This document shows positions 38,257-51,388 of a stretch of DNA of 64,000 nt, one piece after another. The position numbers were made by a program, and so were the translations under genes. The notes beneath the pieces were generated by a model. That model worked only from the letters and a program-made list of their open reading frames with translations, was not told the origin of the DNA and ran no database searches. Position 1 is the stretch's first letter; every line of letters starts with the position of its first letter. Source of the DNA: Epiperipatus broadwayi (Eukaryota; Onychophora; Udeonychophora; Euonychophora; Peripatidae); NCBI GenBank assembly GCA_028023455.1, contig JAQFVV010000356.1, forward strand, positions 683,893 to 747,892, given 5' to 3'.

Positions 38257-41200
38257 ATCATCATCATTAACCATTATCAATCCACTGCAGTGTGAAGGTC
38301 TCTCCAAATTCAATCCATCTTTTCCTATCTTTAGCTTCCCTTTTCCACATCACCCCTGCACACTTTCTTAATTTCATCCATCCATCTCACATGTTGTCTC
38401 TTTCTGGGTCTTTTACAATCTCTTGGAATCAAGTTTAAAATTCCAATTGTCCATCTATTATCATCTCTTCTAGCAATATGTCTAGCCCAACTCCACTTCA
38501 GTCTTTTAATTTTTTCAATGAGGTCAGTAACACCTGTTTGTTCTCTTACCCATACATTGTATTTTCAATCTCTTCTTGTTACTTCCAACATGCATCTCTC
38601 CATACTTCTTTGAGTGGTCTGAAGTCTCTGTATTGCTCTTCTATTAAGTGTCCAAGTCTCAGATCCATAAGTAAGAACTGGCAAAACACATTTATTAAAA
38701 ACCTTTCTTTTCAAACACATAGGCATATTTCCTTTTAGGATCAAGTTATTTCTACCAAAAGCACTCCAAACAAGTTTAATTCTATGATTAATTTCATCCA
38801 TTATGTTTTCACCTGTATTAATAATCTGACCCAGGTATTTGTAACTATTAACTTCTTCTAACTCATCATAATCAATCTTTATTTTCATATTTTGAGAAAA
38901 CCTATTAAACATTATTTTAGTCTTTTTAACATTTATCTTTAGTCCTACTTTCCCACTTTCATCTGATAATTCCTGCAACATTTCCTGTAGTTCTAAAGCA
39001 TTATTTTCAAAAACAACTACATCATCTGCAAAATCTAAATGATTTAAATAACCTCCATTTACTTTCACCCCTTTATCTTCTCATTTTAATCCACAAAATA
39101 CTTCTTGCAACACTGCTGTAAAAAGTTTTGGAGATATGGAGTCACCCTGTCTTACACCCTTTTCAATGTTGATTTTCCTACTATCATTATGTAATCTAAT
39201 TGTTGCTGTTGCATTTTTATAAATATTCTTTAGAATATGACAATATCCTGGATCTATATCTTGATGATCCAATGCTTTAATCACTGAAAAAATGTTTATA
39301 GAATCAAATGCCTTTTCATAATCTACAAATCCTAAGCATAATGGCAACTCATATTCATTTGTCCTTTCTATAACCTCTCTTAATACCTGGATTTGATCTA
39401 CTATACTAAAACCACTTTTAAATGCAGCTTGTTCTCTTGGTTGGTGGAAATCCAGTGTTTTCTGTAGATGAGTTGTAATTATCTTAGTAAAAATTTTGTA
39501 TAAAACTGATAAAAGACTGATAGGTCTATAATTTCTAATATCTTCTTTATCACCTTTTTTAAATATTAATATTATTACTGCATTCTTCCAATCATCCGGT
39601 ACATCTTTATCATTTAGACATTTGGTATATAACTTTGCTAAAAATATTTCTATTTCTTCACCTACTTCTTTTAATATATCATTTATAATTCCATCATTAC
39701 GTGGAGCCTTCCCTTTCTTCATAAATTTAATCGCATGTCTTACTTCCTCATTTAAAATTCTGGGCAATTCAAAAGATACAATAGGTATAGGAGGCACTTG
39801 TTCTTTATTACTATATAATTCTTGATAGAAGTCTTCTACACATTTCATGATGTCATCTCTCTTTTTAGTAATAATGCCATCTTTTTTTCTTATTGCAGAT
39901 ATAAATTTCCTACCAATACCAAAATGTTGTTTTACACTCTTTAGACTTTTATTCTCTTCTACAGCTTTCCTTGCTAGTTCACAATTATACTTTCTTATAT
40001 CATTTTCAACTCTTTTCCACACCATTTTACAAAATTTGAGATATTCAATCTTTTTTAAAGCATCATTGTTGTATATTCTCATATTCCTTCTTTTCTTCAT
40101 AAATTCTCTAGTCTCACTAGAAATTTTATTGGTCAACTGCTGCTTTTTTCTACCAGCTATCTTTGTTGCAGTTTTTTAATGTGTATCGGTTATTTTCCTA
40201 TTAATTTCATTCAAATCTGAATTATGTTCAAAATCTACTAATACTTGAAATCAATTTGTAAGTTCTAATTTAAATTCATTAGAATGTTTCTGAAGGTTAG
40301 GAATATCAACTGTAAATATTGTTTTTCTTAATAATTTTTGTCTCTCTAGTTTTGCATTAACATGTATCTTACATCTTACTAATCGATGATCACTTCCTGT
40401 GTTAAATTTATTAAGAACATTACAATCTTGAAATATTTATTTTCTGTTAGACAAAATATAATCCAATTCTGCTGTGCCTTCATTTGGATGCTTCCATGTC
40501 CATTTCCTTTTAACATTTTTCTCAAAAAAAGAATTCATAATATAAAGTTTTTCTTTTTCTGCAAACTCCACAAGTCTATGTCCTCTCTCATTTCTATTAC
40601 CATAACCAAAATTACCTACTGCATTTTCATCTTTCATTTTTTTATCAATTCTAGCATTAAAGTCTCCCATAACAATTTTAAAATGTTGTTTATTCTGATC
40701 AAAAGCCTTTTGTACATCTATATAAAAATCTTTTATAACTTCATCACTATGAGAACTTGTTGGGGCATAAACCTGAATTATCTGCATTTTGTATCTGCTA
40801 TTAAGTTGTAAAACTAATCTTGCCACTCTGTCCAATACATCATCAATCTCCACAATGTTATTCTTCCATTTTTTATTTATAATGAATCCTACTCCACTCG
40901 TATTTCCAATATTTGTGCCTTTATAGTAGAGTATATGTCCACTTTTTAAATCAATTGTTTCTTCACCTTTTCTTTTAACTTCACAAAGTCCAATAATGTC
41001 CCATTTAATATAAGACAATACTTCTTCTAACTCTTGCAATCTTCCTTCACTTGAAAGTGATCTGCAGTTGTAAATACCTAAATAAAAAGTCATTAAATGG
41101 CAGCCTGAGTCTGCAATCAGGGGATTTTTAGCACCTCCACCTTCATCCACCAACTACTGCCTTGGTTGATCACTTTACAGAAAGGAGTTTGCTATTAACT

Positions 41201-41340
41201 GAAAGGATAGCCTTTGATTCCTCTTGGAGGCCTTAAAGGAACCGAGCAGGGAAAATTCCTAATGTCCACTCCATACATTCTTGTCGTTGCAGCTGTATAA
41301 TCAGATGGAGACCAAATCCAATGCTGATAAACTATAACTA
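38257..41340 (-). mobile_element. RTE-type LINE, nearly full length (copy 2)
   Basis: A single-ORF LINE of about 3.1 kb on minus: a leader near 41.16-41.34 kb, an ORF from about 41153 down to 38278, and a short ATC-repeat 3' end (38257-38268). The APE-like endonuclease joined directly to RT, the short 3' end and the HIARRDDNRW C-terminal block identify the RTE clade. Related pieces in the window are copy 1 (1-1862), the 3' piece at 10.06 kb and leader fragments at 6.2 and 55.0 kb. No TSD is visible because the 3' side meets an AT microsatellite. Confidence 0.92.
38278..41153 (-). pseudogene. RTE ORF: APE-like endonuclease plus reverse transcriptase
   Basis: The frame from 41153 to about 38.36 kb is one register broken by five stops: TAA 40437-40439, TGA 40251-40253, TAA 40176-40178, TGA 39081-39083 and TGA 38565-38567. 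Endonuclease blocks: YNCRSLSSEGRLQELEEVL, IIGLCEVKRKG, IQVYAPTSSHSD, MGDFNAR and, after the first stop, GSDHRLV. RT blocks: NYRPISLL, FVDYEKAFDSI, GVRQGDSISPKLF and the catalytic LDFADDVVVF. The 39081 stop falls where Trp is expected before the FADD block. The 38565 stop lies where the 10-kb copy has CGA, which fits CpG decay. One extra base after RWMDEI then shifts the C-terminus. A plausible start is the Met in MTFYLGIYNCR. It cannot work as it stands. Confidence 0.92.
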
Positions 41341-44300
41341 CTACGGTATATTAATAATCTACTACTAAACCATACAAAAGGTTAATTAAATCATTAATTA
41401 ATAGTGATTAGAATAGTCCTATCAACAGACCACACACACTCTGAATAATAATAATGATACCTTGCTTGTGGAAGATTATCTTACTTAATTATATCTAACA
41501 AGGCAACAATAGTAAATAACCTCAGGGATTCTAAAACTAAAACTCTTATGCAAAATTAAAGTTTAAGTTGCCTATAAAATAATTGCTGGGTGAATAAAAC
41601 AAATGAGTGATATCTTAGCTGACCATAGAATAACTATATTATATTCAATCTTAAAATAATAAACAAAAATATTAATTCACAATTTTAATGAATCAATTTA
41701 AATTTAAACTAATAATGGCCTATTATCCAAGACATTACTCGAGCAAAGAAAAGGACAAGGGTATTTTTTATGCCTTTCCCCTACTCACAGACAACCTACT
41801 CAAGACCTCAAATGCAGATGGATTAAAATTCTTTGGACATATAAAGTTTAAAATAATGATAGACAATGTGCAGTTAATATAAGATAATGTGCAGCTTTTA
41901 TAATAATAGTAATTAAAAATATTCTTCTAAAGTACTTATATTCATAATATCATATTGTATAATCTCCAATCTAAGAAGATATACTGATAATTTTAAAATA
42001 AACATTTAAATAAGCAATTAATTAAGTATCTGATATAATGCAATTATCTGTTATTGTGATTCAATATGAGAATCACTTACTTTAACATAGCTTTCTAATT
42101 TTCGAACCAATATCAAATATATTTAATTAACTTTATGATATACTTGTGAACTTCTGAATTGAAGATTTAATAAACTTTAGAAACTTAAGATTTTGTGAAC
42201 TTGGAACCCAAGACAATAATATTTTCATATAAAAGTAAAACAAACAAAACAAAACTTTTGAAATAATAATAAGTTGATTTATTTAAAACAATAATAAAGT
42301 GTTACAATTTAAATGTAATATAAACATTGCCAATAGCGCTGAAACTTATTACAAGCATTTTGACTTTTTAATAACTTTACTTAGTTTATAAGACTACATA
42401 ACTTTTTTAACTACTATTTTTGATTATCCCTCTTTAAACTTTTTTACCTTGTTTATTCTGATAAATAAATCAATCAAATAAAAGCTATACATAATAGCAG
42501 GCAAAGGTTATTCAATACAGAATTTTAATCTCTTTTAAACAATTAGAGATTTTAAAATCGTGAACTTTAATTATAATGTATGTATTTAATAAGCACACTT
42601 CTAATTTTTAATTGAAATAATTCATGACACTATGGTGTCTTCTAGTAATCAGAATGACACACAATTAGGTTTGTATTTGAAACCCTAAGCTTAACTTTAT
42701 AATCCTGAGCTTAACAAACGCTAAGCTAATAAGCATATTTAGATATATTTGAAAATACCACTAGTTATACTAACATAACTAATATTGTAGCTAATGATAT
42801 ATTTTGAAATCAGACTAAGCCAATTTTTAAAATTAAACTAAATTAGATACATGGGTCATTCACTCATCAGAGATCAGTTATACATTTCAAAATAAACTTA
42901 GTCCACATAAAACTATTACCCTCAATGTTTTTAAAATTAATGATGTAACAGACTTACAAATCCAGTGACGAAACTCTGGATGAAAATATTAAATTAATAT
43001 GTGTGAATTGCCACTTATACCATATGGATATTTTAACATACTTTAAAAATAAATAGAACTTCTTGTTGGTTAGCTCGTGCATGATAAAAGTATCATATAA
43101 ACATAATTCAAACATTGATATACCTACAAGCATTAAAAAATAACTATTACTACCCGAAGAAACAATGTTCCTCAAACACACATATCTTGTCATCACTAAT
43201 CTAAAACAAATGCAACATCACCTACTGTGGTGGAATTAGCATTAAGACATCATGAATGATAGGCTAACATATAAGAATATACAAGCTCCTCAGAGCTGGA
43301 AAATAATATGGTGGTTTTCAAAAATACCTAACTTTGAGGCAAAAACTAAGATGTCTTGAACTTGTCTACAGTACATCTGGAAACAGAAAAAACACACCAG
43401 AAAAGCACAATCCTCTCTCATGGGATTTCCAATGCTTATAAATGTGATCATCATAACTGAAAAATATAATACAATAACCCTCTTTTTGGGGACAAGCACT
43501 ATCAAACCATGGAAATACAATACAATAAGGATGGAGGACTTTGTCTACTCTATAAAACATACTCAAAATTATTAACTAAGCCTAACTCTATGAGGCTAAC
43601 AAATACTAACTAATAGCAAGATATATACTTCACCTGAATTAACTAAGTTATTCCTAAGAAGTTTTAAGATACAAAATGTATATTCAATGTTGAACCAACA
43701 AAGCAAACAGTCAAGTGACTATTATGAGAAATACTTTAAAATTAAATGCATATAAAATTCTAGGCAAGGCACAATGCACACATAATAAAATACTCAATAC
43801 TAAAATATAATAAATAGTGGACTTTTTTAAAAAAATTGCAAATTAAATGTGAGAATATTCTCAATGCATATATAAAAATATTTGCAGTTACTATTACTAT
43901 AACATTCATAAAACAAATGAATGGAAATTCTCTGATAAACTTCTTTAGCTGGTTTAAAATAAAACTGAGTGAAACATTCCATTTATAATAAACTAAACTG
44001 TGATATTTAAATATCCATAAATGAAATTATTAAATAGAAACTAGCTGGTATAATGCTTAATAAATAAACTAAATTAACCTAGGAATGACAAAATGTTTTG
44101 CTCATTCTAATAAACCCATAAGTTTTAAAATTATAATCCTAATTTACCTGATATATTTATGCAAAAAGTGTTACACAAAATATATATAGCATAAATATCT
44201 TTATAGTTTCATTTTTTTTAAACCAATAAAATAAACAATAAAAAAAAATGATAATACAGTAACTCAAGTTCATATTTCAGCTCCGTAATGATTTTCCATT

Positions 44301-46437
44301 TAAAACATGTAGATAATTTTTTCAAGCTAATTTATTTATCCGAGTTCAAACTTTAATCAAAACACTTATAAACATGGCAATGATTTTCAAACAAAAATGT
44401 TCAATAGTTCCTTAAGAATACTTTCATTTTTTAAAAAAAAATTCAAAACACTTAAATAATAAGACTAAGCCAGCATAAAAAAAAAAATTCTTCAGCTAAG
44501 CACATTTTTTTATATTTATAATCCTGGGTTCAAATGCAGAATAATGTATCGATTTAGTTAACTTTCACTGTTCTCCATTAGATAAATGTATTTTTTTTTT
44601 AAAAAATAGAGCTCTTTTTTTAAACATCAATTTTTTAAATATTTCAAAATGTATTTTTTTAAAACACATTTCCTTTTACTTTTAAACATAAGAGTAGACT
44701 TTGTTTATAATTCAAGTCCTTCTCAGTTATAAGCTACAATTAATGTCATAAAGTTACTTATAAATAATGGCAAATATAACCATTTACTGTGTACTTGACA
44801 AATATAAGTTCAGTACTGATCTTTGTAGATTACTTTGAAGTTTTGTTTCTGAATAATTTTCTTTTATTACTGGGTAAAATAAGAGTTATCATTTTAAAAT
44901 ATATTTTATCTGTTTGCATTTAGCTAAACAAATCATTTTCATTTATGCCAAGGTATAAGCAATAATTTTAAAAAATAATAATAATAATAATCCTTTATTA
45001 GTTCACTTTAACCAAATATAGCTTCATTATAATGTTTTTTTTTAAACTTTAAAATGTTTTTTTCACGTATACTTTAAATTTAATAGGATATATAATGAAT
45101 ATCCTACAGCTATAAGAGTTTATTGCAAGAACATGTTTAGCCATATATATAATTAATAATTTAGGTTTTAATAATATTTTCATTTCCAAATAAAGAAAAA
45201 CGAACAAATAAAATCTAGATATGATAAAGGACGCTAACTTTCCTTCAAATATTGTTTACTATAATCTTATGCTTCAACTGGAATTAAAATTGTCAGAAAA
45301 TGGATTACCTTTTTTTAACTTCAGCAGTTCATGTTTACAAGATGATTTTTAAATAATTATTTTAAACATACTTTTATTTTTTTAGAAAATATAAAGTTTT
45401 AAAAAAAATTACTTTTATTAAAGAAATTTTAGGATCCAGCCACGGGTAGAATTAAAAATCAGATAAGCCCTTGAATGACACCTGGATCCTTGTTTTATAT
45501 TTGATAATCTTTAATACATCCCCAATTCATTTGCAAACCAATAAAAATTATTTTTATTAAACTTGTATTCTTGACAAACCAGCTGTGGAATCAATCTACT
45601 GATGTAATTAATTTAATTTTTCCAAACCACGTGACTCACAGTTGCAAAGTCAAAAATCCATTGTTAGCAAATATTATGTAATATTTTTTTAATGATAATA
45701 TTTTTATAAAACGCAATAACAATAAATATAAAATTCAGAGCTATCCCTCTTTATTACTTTTAACTATTAAACAACTTTATCTATATATTTGTTTTTTTTT
45801 TTTTTAATCAATATTAGAATTAAGTTATTTTTTTATTCTTATGTTTACATGTCTTGCATGCACATATTCTCACATACAGGTAATCTATAAACTAATTGTT
45901 TAAAAATTATTTTTAAAACTACAACAATAAAAATATTAATGACTATTTAATCCAAAATAATTTTTATAAGTGAAACGCTAAACTAAACTACATCTAATAA
46001 ATATTATTACTGGTTTAATGAAAACTTACAGATTATTTTTTTAAATTTATTATTAATATTATTTATTCCACATATTTATAATACTTAATTATTATCATAT
46101 AGATATTAAAAATGAATTATACAGTAGTTATTTTAAAATACATTTAATATCATTTATCAATTCACAACTATTTCTAATATTTTCTTTACTTCAAATCATT
46201 ATCTAGCATCCCTTATCAAACCAACTCATATATACTTTTGAAATATTTACACATAATTCTATAATATACAATAATTATTACAATCAATACAAGATTATCT
46301 TATTTTAGTCATTAACTAAGTTAATTTCCATTTTATCATTATTTTTTTTTTTTAAATTCTGAAAATTTCAAACAAAAGGTTAAGCTAAGATAACCTTGAT
46401 CACCTATTGGAATTAAGTGAGACTTCAGTTAGGTACA
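41341..46437. other. No recognisable gene (about 5 kb)
   Basis: AT-rich sequence with short frames. Overlapping minus-strand frames at 43290-43566 are somewhat GC-richer but match no family I know and have no clear splice context. A TAA tract near 44.97 kb, after CTAATAAAGGATT on minus, may be a LINE or SINE 3' scrap. Confidence 0.45.
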
Positions 46438-46475
<38 letters not shown>

Positions 46476-46476
46476 C
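46438..46476. repeat. (AT)n(GT)n microsatellite
   Basis: AT dinucleotides followed by GT dinucleotides. Confidence 0.9.
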
Positions 46477-47243
46477 TTTTCAAATATATCAACTTTAATA
46501 TCACTAAGTTGCAATTATAATATTTAAATAAAAGTCCAGTTATTCTTTCTGGTATAAAAATTGTAATGTCTAAACCTCTGGATCACTTAATAATCTGAGA
46601 TTGTTCTAAGAAATACATGTATAGTAAGAGATTAGAAGCATTTTTTTTTCATTATGGCTATACTGTTAGCTTTAATCATTAATAATTTTATATCCAGTTC
46701 ATTTATATCTAATATTGCCAGTATAGTTTATTGATTTCATCAGTGAGGAGCTTTGGATGTTGGAACAGTATATCTGGATCTTTAAAATATATTGCACCTT
46801 CCTTTACTTTGCTGTTTTACTACCAAGTTATCAACATAAATTAATAAACAGTAATAGTTTTAATCTAAGACAACTTGACTTTATAATACACACCCTTAAA
46901 ACCCATTTAGTATATAAATATAACAAGTGCTCATCATATGACTCTATTATATGCTTCCTTTCACACACATGGACTATATTGAATTATATCCTTTTTTCTT
47001 TCACCATGGCTATGCTTCCTAATATGATAATAGATACCAAATGATAGTACTTATTAAATCACTATTTTGTTGATGTTATACAAATCCTGGATACAGGATA
47101 AAGGTGTCTATAGCCTTTAAAGTTGACTTAAATTGAAGTTCAGTTTGAGTTATAGCTTAATTAAGAGTAAAATAGAAAAGTAAAAAATAGTGGCTAGAAA
47201 AAAAGTGCAGTCTAATACTGGATGCATTGTATAAAAATCCACT
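46477..47243. other. No recognisable gene
   Basis: The open frame 46757-47044 shows no conserved motif. Confidence 0.45.
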
Positions 47244-47286
47244 GCTCCTGGCTGATAAAAGCCACCGGTTAAAAACTAGTCTGGAG
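47244..47286 (+). ncRNA. Degenerate hammerhead-like motif
   Basis: Order: CTCC (stem I), CTGATAA (core, G8 changed to A), stem II AGCC/ACC/GGTT, AAAA in place of GAAA, palindromic stem III ACTAGT, C, then TGGAG closing stem I with CTCC. The layout matches the 52.7-53.0 kb motif with different stem bases. Core changes predict loss of activity. Confidence 0.45.
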
Positions 47287-48387
47287 TTACTGGATAGGAC
47301 TATCATCAGGCAGTTATTACTCTCTAAATCTCACATTAGATTACATAGGCAATTATGAAAAAAAGAATATGATGCTGAACAGCAATGAATAAGTTGAAGT
47401 CACATAATAGAATCAAGTAATATTATAGTGAGAGATATTAATCTGTTTTTTTTTCACTGATTGATCATTTTAAGAGAGGAGTGTAAAGCTTATATTAGAA
47501 ATATCATTAATTTGATTGGTTATGAGTGTATCTCCATCACTCTGCTTATTAATAATAGTAATACTAAAATATAAAAACTTAGTATTGCTTGCACAATATT
47601 CTACAAGCTTCCAGATTTGAACCCTATAGAATAGTAAATAAACCACACACTTTAACTTAAAAAGTATAAATATTGACATAGTAAACAAAATTCAAAAACC
47701 TTAAAACATTTATCTGTGATAACTTCAAATTTCTAAAAGACAGTCTTAATAACAGATCATTTATCACAGATTTGGACAAAGAATATGGTGACCAACCAGC
47801 CAGCTGGCAAAGTAATCTCTGCAGCATTCAAATCACAGTAAAACTTATGCAAATGCTTGTAAAGCCAACTTGAAATTTTACCAGTTGTAGAATTAAAACA
47901 ACAGAATTCAACAACAAACACCCCTGCCCCAGTTCAGAAAAACCAATCAAAATGACCTAAGGAAACTAGACCTAAGAATACATAAAAATCAGGATCCCCT
48001 TTCCATAAACTGGAATAATAATAAAAGTAGAAGTTATCAATGAGTGCTTTGACAATAGTATTCTGTATATCTTTCCCAAGATCCCCCCCCCTAATATTCT
48101 CACATAACTTTATATAAATTTCACATATACCTTTTCTATAATGCTTTAACTCTGCATAGGCTATGGGCACTGTTCAATACTTCATGGAACATGGCAATCT
48201 AAATTATCTCTTTAACTGTTTTTTTCATTTCACTCCAAAGGAGAAAAGTTCAGATAGATCAGAACTCTGGGTAATTATGCATTAGTAACCAATGGCCAAG
48301 CTACTTAACTGGGATAGTTGCAAATATATACCTTTGGTTACAACAGACAACAAGCATTGTTGGAGCCATTTGTTAAGGTTTTCACAT
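47287..48387. other. No recognisable gene
   Basis: AT-rich spacer. Minus-strand frames 47470-47688 and 47934-48170 lack motifs. Confidence 0.45.
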
Positions 48388-49615
48388 TTGTTGAAAAATC
48401 AAAAGTAATGATGATTAATACTGGAGAAAGATAAGACAAAGAATTCTTAGTGGGGGGATATAAAGTTAAATGTGGTGAATAGATATAACTATTTGGAAAT
48501 TGTATTTAGTAATCAGAGAAAGTGCTTGGATGAATGGGAGAAAAAAAAAGATAAATGAAGCAAAGAGAAGAAAGAAATTAACAATGTTTTCATATAATAA
48601 ATATGATGTAGCTATAATTGAATGGAAGGGAGTGGCAGTAGCAGGGTTAACATATGGTAATGATGTGTTATATATTAGTAAAGGAGTATTAGATTACTTG
48701 GAAAAAGTACAAAGAGAAGTATATAGACATGCATTAGATGCAGATGTATAGATGGTAAAGGAGGCAATTCGAGGAGAAATGGGATGATCAAGTTTTTATA
48801 TGAGGGATGCAAAAAGAAAATGAAAATATTCAATAATTGCAGGTTATGGACAATAAAAGAATAGCCAAAATAGTATTTAATTGGCTTATGAATAAAGGAC
48901 AGGTAACAGGATGGGTGGGAAAGGTAATGCAGTATGCAGAAGATTTGGATAAAGAATTTATGTCAGCATACTTGTACAATGATTGTGTTAGGAGAATTGT
49001 TGAGTGTTATAGTGGTAATGAATGGGATAGAAGAATAGATGCACTAATAAAGAATAGGGAGTTGGAGAGATGGAGAACTAATACAGAGAGTAAAAAGTTT
49101 AAATATATATAGAAGTAAACAGAATATTGGATGTGTGAGTTAATTTATGATAATTGCAAGGGAAGTAGTTTACTGTTTAAGACTTGAACAGAATCTTTAG
49201 CAATAGGGGATGATTATACACATAAATGGGAAAATGTTGGTGATTTAGTCTGCAAGTTGTGTAAGGAAGCCATAGAAGATATTAGGCATTTATTAACTGA
49301 ATGTAAATACCTGAAAATAAAAAGGATACAAATAATAAAGTTGTGGAAGAATAAATATAAGGAAAGTGATTATACAGAAAGTGTGTTATTGATTTTTATG
49401 GTGGGTTTGGAAAAAGATAATGGGGATTTAGATAAAAAAGACATGGGGTTGACAAAGGTTATGTTGTAGAAATGGGATGGAGAAGGATAAGGGAAAACTT
49501 AAAGTGGGGAATGGAAAGAGGAGTTAAACTGGCCAACAGTTTCTCTGGGCATAGTTGCTGAGAGATTCCTGACTTTGTATAAGAAGTCACAGTGCATCAC
49601 ATCATCATATCACAT
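48388..49615 (+). pseudogene. LINE family J: RT C-terminal region with CCHC finger
   Basis: Pieces of one protein lie in order. Near 48.39 kb is VEKSKVMMINTGER, the usual LINE segment after the RT catalytic block. At 48500-48751 a thumb-like part includes VAVAGLTYGNDVLYISKGV and LEKVQREVYRHAL. At 48837-49112 is a basic helical part, and at 49257-49469 a C-x2-C-x8-H-x4-C finger starting CKLCKEAIEDIRH. Stops and frameshifts separate them. The endonuclease and catalytic RT blocks are missing (5' truncation). The 3' end is ATCACATCATCATATCAC. Two other copies lie at 10.87 and 22.63 kb (minus). The clade is not settled. Confidence 0.8.
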
Positions 49616-50214
49616 TTCAAGCTATATATCTAGCAGACCAGTTTATACCAACATCTATGAGTAAAAATTAAAATTACATAGCCAAATTGACCCTGATACC
49701 ATTCCAGTGCAAATTGTACATCAGAATGCCACACTCTGTTTCTACATAAGAGGATTAAATGTTACAATGTTATTTATGTGACAAGTGTATCCACTTTGTA
49801 ATACACTGCAATACCAATCATGTACCACAAAATCAACCAGCCCTAAAATAAACCTCATAAACCATCAAGAAAATAATACAAATACACAGTCAATAACCAC
49901 TGATTTAAATACACTAAATAAGGCCAGCTGTCATTTCAGCCCCAAAGATCATGAGTCTTATCACTCAATGGAATACATGCACATCATCTATGATCTCACT
50001 ATTACAACATCAAACAATGTTAATGCTATTGTTTTAAATTCTAACCAAGTGGCTCCACATCATGCATACAATTTACCTACTACAACACACATCCCTATTG
50101 GTATACCCAATTGTGAACCAGAGTCAAACTAAAATACCATCAATCTAACAGATCAGCGCATTCAAACAAACCACTCACTAATATTCATGAACAAAACATG
50201 AGTTTATACCATGG

Positions 50215-50880
50215 AAGCACTCACTCATTGCCTTCCACTCATAGAACCAACTTCAACAGAGACCAGAAGACCATCTGAATGTTAAAAATAGAAATGACAA
50301 CTGAAAAGAGTTAAAACAGAATGGCTTGCTACTCCAGCCATGATGACTATACCCTCACCAGAATATCTCACTCCAATATATCTCTCAGACAATAAAATCA
50401 TTGATGCATGACTACTAACTGAATGCAGATACATTCAATACCTATAGACATCACAGTATAACAAGAATACTATGGCTGATCTTTCACTTGAATACCATAC
50501 CCAGATGGACATGGAACCTACTCCTATCTAGCCATACTGATACACCAAATAATACACTATTAAAACTATCCACCTGTTATCCATGCCTTCCACCCATAGA
50601 ACTCAAAAGGCCACCCAGACAGTCAAAAAAACAATAACCAAAGTTATTCAAAACAGAAATGTTGCTAATGCAGACATAATCATGAGCTCTCCATCAAAAG
50701 AACTTATCATAATGAATCTCTCCCATAATAAACCCATTGACTCTCATACCTATCAACCAAAGATTGAAATACTCAATAGCTACAGATATCACCTAAGGAA
50801 ATAATGCCATGGCTAAGCTTCCACACAATTATTACACCCATATGGACATGCAGCTTCCTATACTGATACATCAAATATAA
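50215..50880 (+). repeat. Two-unit tandem duplication (about 365 bp) in the ORF1-like region
   Basis: Starting words ATTGCCTTCCACTCATAGAA (near 50226) and ATGCCTTCCACCCATAGAA (near 50582) open two units. Both contain a CTCTC.NATAATAAA..CATTGA block, an AATAC.TA(C)AGA..TATCAC block, CATGGCT and an ACCCA.ATGGACATG block ending CTATACTGATACA.CAAAT. They are diverged but co-linear. Confidence 0.65.
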
Positions 50881-51196
50881 CATTGCATAGGTAATCTCAT
50901 CTATCTAATTGTATATGAGAATTCGTAGTTTTCACATGCAATTATAACAAATAAATGGTAAGACAGCAATAAAAACTACACTATTATTAACCCAATAAAC
51001 CTAATGTACATAGACATATGTCAATGTGACATTAACTTCAAACCCTCCCCCCATATATGTTTCACTTATACTGTCAAATGTTTCCGTGTATTTTTCTTAA
51101 TATCACATTGAAAAATTTTGTGTAAATCTAATTTGACACATGTATCTTGTTATGTAATAATCTTTATTCTTTCAATTACTGTAAATTATGTTTTTT

Positions 51197-51388
51197 ACTA
51201 TCACAAACAAGATTTTCTATTTTTATCTCTTCTACTTCTAAGAGCATTTAACAACAATTTTCTTTTTTTTTCATATGTCATAGCATCGGCCGGGTCGCGA
51301 ACCCACAACCATCTGCAACCAACTACTTGCTTGCATGGCGGCTGCGATACCTCTCGGCTAACAACGCAAGACTATCACAAACAAGATT
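51197..51388 (-). mobile_element. tRNA-derived SINE family 1, copy A, with TSD
   Basis: Flanked by the 18-bp TSD ACTATCACAAACAAGATT (51197-51214 and 51371-51388). The minus strand begins GTTGTTAGCCGAGAGGTATC; the A box TAGCCGAGAGGT is at 51349-51360 and the B box GGTTCGCGACCC at 51292-51303. The tRNA-like head ends GATGCTATGACATATG, followed by an A-rich tail and about 45 bp of extra sequence before the TSD. The head resembles tRNAs with a TAGCCGAGNGGT D arm (Leu/Ser type), but it is not a functional tRNA. It is inserted in LINE-derived DNA, so it is younger than that LINE copy. Confidence 0.85.

Noticed and set aside
39622-40811. Plus-strand open frames across the RTE element
   Set aside because: They are antisense shadows of the RTE endonuclease and RT frame.
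43290-43566. Overlapping minus-strand open frames as a possible exon
   Set aside because: No recognised family, no convincing splice sites and two competing frames, so a gene could not be supported.
45430-45500. Inverted AGGATCCAG / CTGGATCCT pair
   Set aside because: Only about 10 bp arms, no TSD and no relatives were seen, so it is probably chance or an eroded fold-back.
41341-46437. Host protein-coding gene
   Set aside because: No frame with recognisable domains or consistent exon structure. It could still be intronic, but nothing in the sequence proves it.
47270-47320. Second hammerhead-like motif on minus (CTGATGA with TAGTC/GACTA)
   Set aside because: The segment after the stem reads GTTTTT where GAAA is needed. 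The plus-strand reading explains the locus better.
51284-51368. True tRNA gene on the minus strand
   Set aside because: A and B boxes are good, but the acceptor and anticodon stems do not pair properly, and the A tail with TSD shows a SINE.
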